A DNA stretch of 64,000 nucleotides from Sycobia sp. Sy_11. Lineage: Eukaryota; Arthropoda; Insecta; Hymenoptera; Epichrysomallidae. This document shows positions 63,066 through 64,000 of this stretch, in pieces. The stretch covers positions 2,623,001 through 2,687,000 of the forward strand of contig JACCIC010000051.1 of assembly GCA_018907035.1 (NCBI GenBank), in the 5' to 3' direction. Position 1 is the first letter of the stretch, and each line of letters starts with the position of its first letter. The notes under the pieces are model-generated. The model was given only the letters and a program-made list of their open reading frames with translations. It was not told the DNA's origin and made no database searches. The position numbers and the translations under genes were made by a program.

Positions 63066-63240
63066 GAGCTAGAATGCTGCGCGAGAGCAAATCGATTATA
63101 TCTGCGATTAAAAACAAAAAAAACAAACAAAAATCGAAGACTCTCTCTCTCTCTTTCTGTCTCTGGTCTCTCGCCCACTCTCCTTGTCTCCCCTTTTTTG
63201 TTTAAATAACGGACGAACGAAAGACGAAGGCCCATATAAT
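62581..63240. other. GC-richer block with two TA arrays and a CT tract
   Basis: GC-richer unique sequence at 62581-62870 and 62935-63015, TA arrays at 62884-62934 and 63016-63063, and a CT tract at 63141-63160. The 150- and 155-codon frames cross the TA arrays and are artefacts. Confidence 0.48.
62884..63063. repeat. Pair of (TA)n microsatellites
   Basis: Two TA arrays of about 25 and 24 units enclose an 80-bp GC-rich segment. The arrays can pair with each other as well as with themselves. Confidence 0.95.
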
Positions 63241-63615
63241 ATATAGATTTTTGTGTATCGATGTATATGTAGATATATATATAGAAAGGTTTACTTAATT
63301 AAGGCTCTAATAAGCTTTTCTGGCGAATACAACTGTGCCGACTTATTTCATATTGCCCAGCAACGGGCATTTATTTATATGCGACGCCGAAAGGTGATAG
63401 TGCCAAAAAGTTTGAAGCACTCGTTATATATAGTGCTTATAAATACTCAATAGATATATACGATGTTTTGTAATAAACAATACTTTATATTTTTTAACTT
63501 TCAATTGCTTACATTTTGTTTTTGTTTATTAAGCGACCATACAACGTTTACGCGTAATTGCGTTTTTCTTGCCAAATTAATTCAATGAAGATCCATTACT
63601 ATTTATCCAATAAAA

Positions 63616-63674
<59 letters not shown>

Positions 63675-64000
63675 GCTGTCATAGCTTTCTACAAATTATA
63701 TTATTTTACAGATTATATCGATATTTTAATAAATATTCTTTGTGAAAATGCGATGGTTTTATTGTAATCTGCAAAATTGAGCGGGGGGTAACTTTAAATT
63801 ACGAAATAAAAAAACATTTAATATTTTATCTAAATTTTTCTTCAGTAATAAACATTATTATCTATAATTTGTAAATTCTAACAACAACCTTAAATAAGAC
63901 CTCATTTGATCCATTGGTTTCATTCGAATCCTACGGTATTGTTCGATTAAAATTCGAAATTAATCTAAAGAAGAGGCTTAAATCGCTGTAATTTATTTCA
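63241..64000. other. AT-rich end of window
   Basis: No gene. It contains a TA array at 63619-63670 (about 26 units). Confidence 0.55.
63619..63670. repeat. (TA)n microsatellite
   Basis: About 26 perfect TA units. Confidence 0.95.

Overview
The window looks like non-coding nuclear DNA from an insect, most likely a hymenopteran and plausibly an ant. The background is very AT-rich. It is broken by short blocks that are unusually rich in CG dinucleotides and by dense dinucleotide microsatellites: TA, GA/CT and CA/TG, plus some CG/TG mixtures. The remaining recognisable content is decayed mariner transposons, a tRNA-derived SINE and small inverted-repeat elements. The host assignment is an inference from composition and transposon types, because no host gene can be named.

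I found no intact protein-coding gene. The longest open frames (up to about 264 codons) run through TA, GA or CA arrays and are open because the repeats contain no stops. Frames inside the GC-rich blocks are short, overlap on both strands, and carry no domain I recognise. The only protein homology I can support is two broken mariner transposase remnants: the N-terminal half at 18303-18890 (minus) and a C-terminal piece at 51500-51735 (plus). The window is therefore an intergenic region, or the inside of one or more very large introns.

Layout. 1-9800: AT-rich DNA with a small inverted-repeat element (387-578), then GC-rich blocks at about 2850-3440 and 6120-6680 with CT/GA/TA arrays, a run of TA arrays at 6.8-7.2 kb, and one end of repeat family A at 8840. 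9800-17250: GC-rich blocks at 11.1-11.9 kb, 14.1-14.8 kb and 15.9-17.0 kb, and a complete family A element at 12234-12472. 17250-23130: the densest mobile-element part, with a minus-strand SINE, a 66-nt hairpin, a mariner remnant, a second complete family A element and a plus-strand SINE with a 9-bp target-site duplication. 23130-37500: alternating AT-rich stretches and GC blocks (23.7-24.3, 25.7-26.2, 28.1-28.65, 32.5-33.25, 35.75-36.1, 36.8-37.5 kb). 37500-53560: AT-rich DNA with two family B copies (37.57 and 45.85 kb), GC blocks at 39.0-39.57, 42.55-43.15, 46.4-47.3, 49.95-50.15 and 52.7-53.5 kb, and the second mariner remnant. 53560-56400: a repeat cluster with a family A end, a roughly 168-bp tandem duplication and a long foldback with arms of about 340-355 bp. 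56400-64000: AT-rich DNA with GC blocks at 59.0-60.0 and 62.6-63.2 kb.

No genes work together here. The recurring arrangement is a CG-rich unique block bordered by TA and GA/CT arrays. It could be a chain of cis-regulatory elements in a gene desert or large intron, but sequence alone cannot show this. The best leads are the long foldback, the SINE family, the family A inverted-repeat element and the 18.1-kb hairpin.
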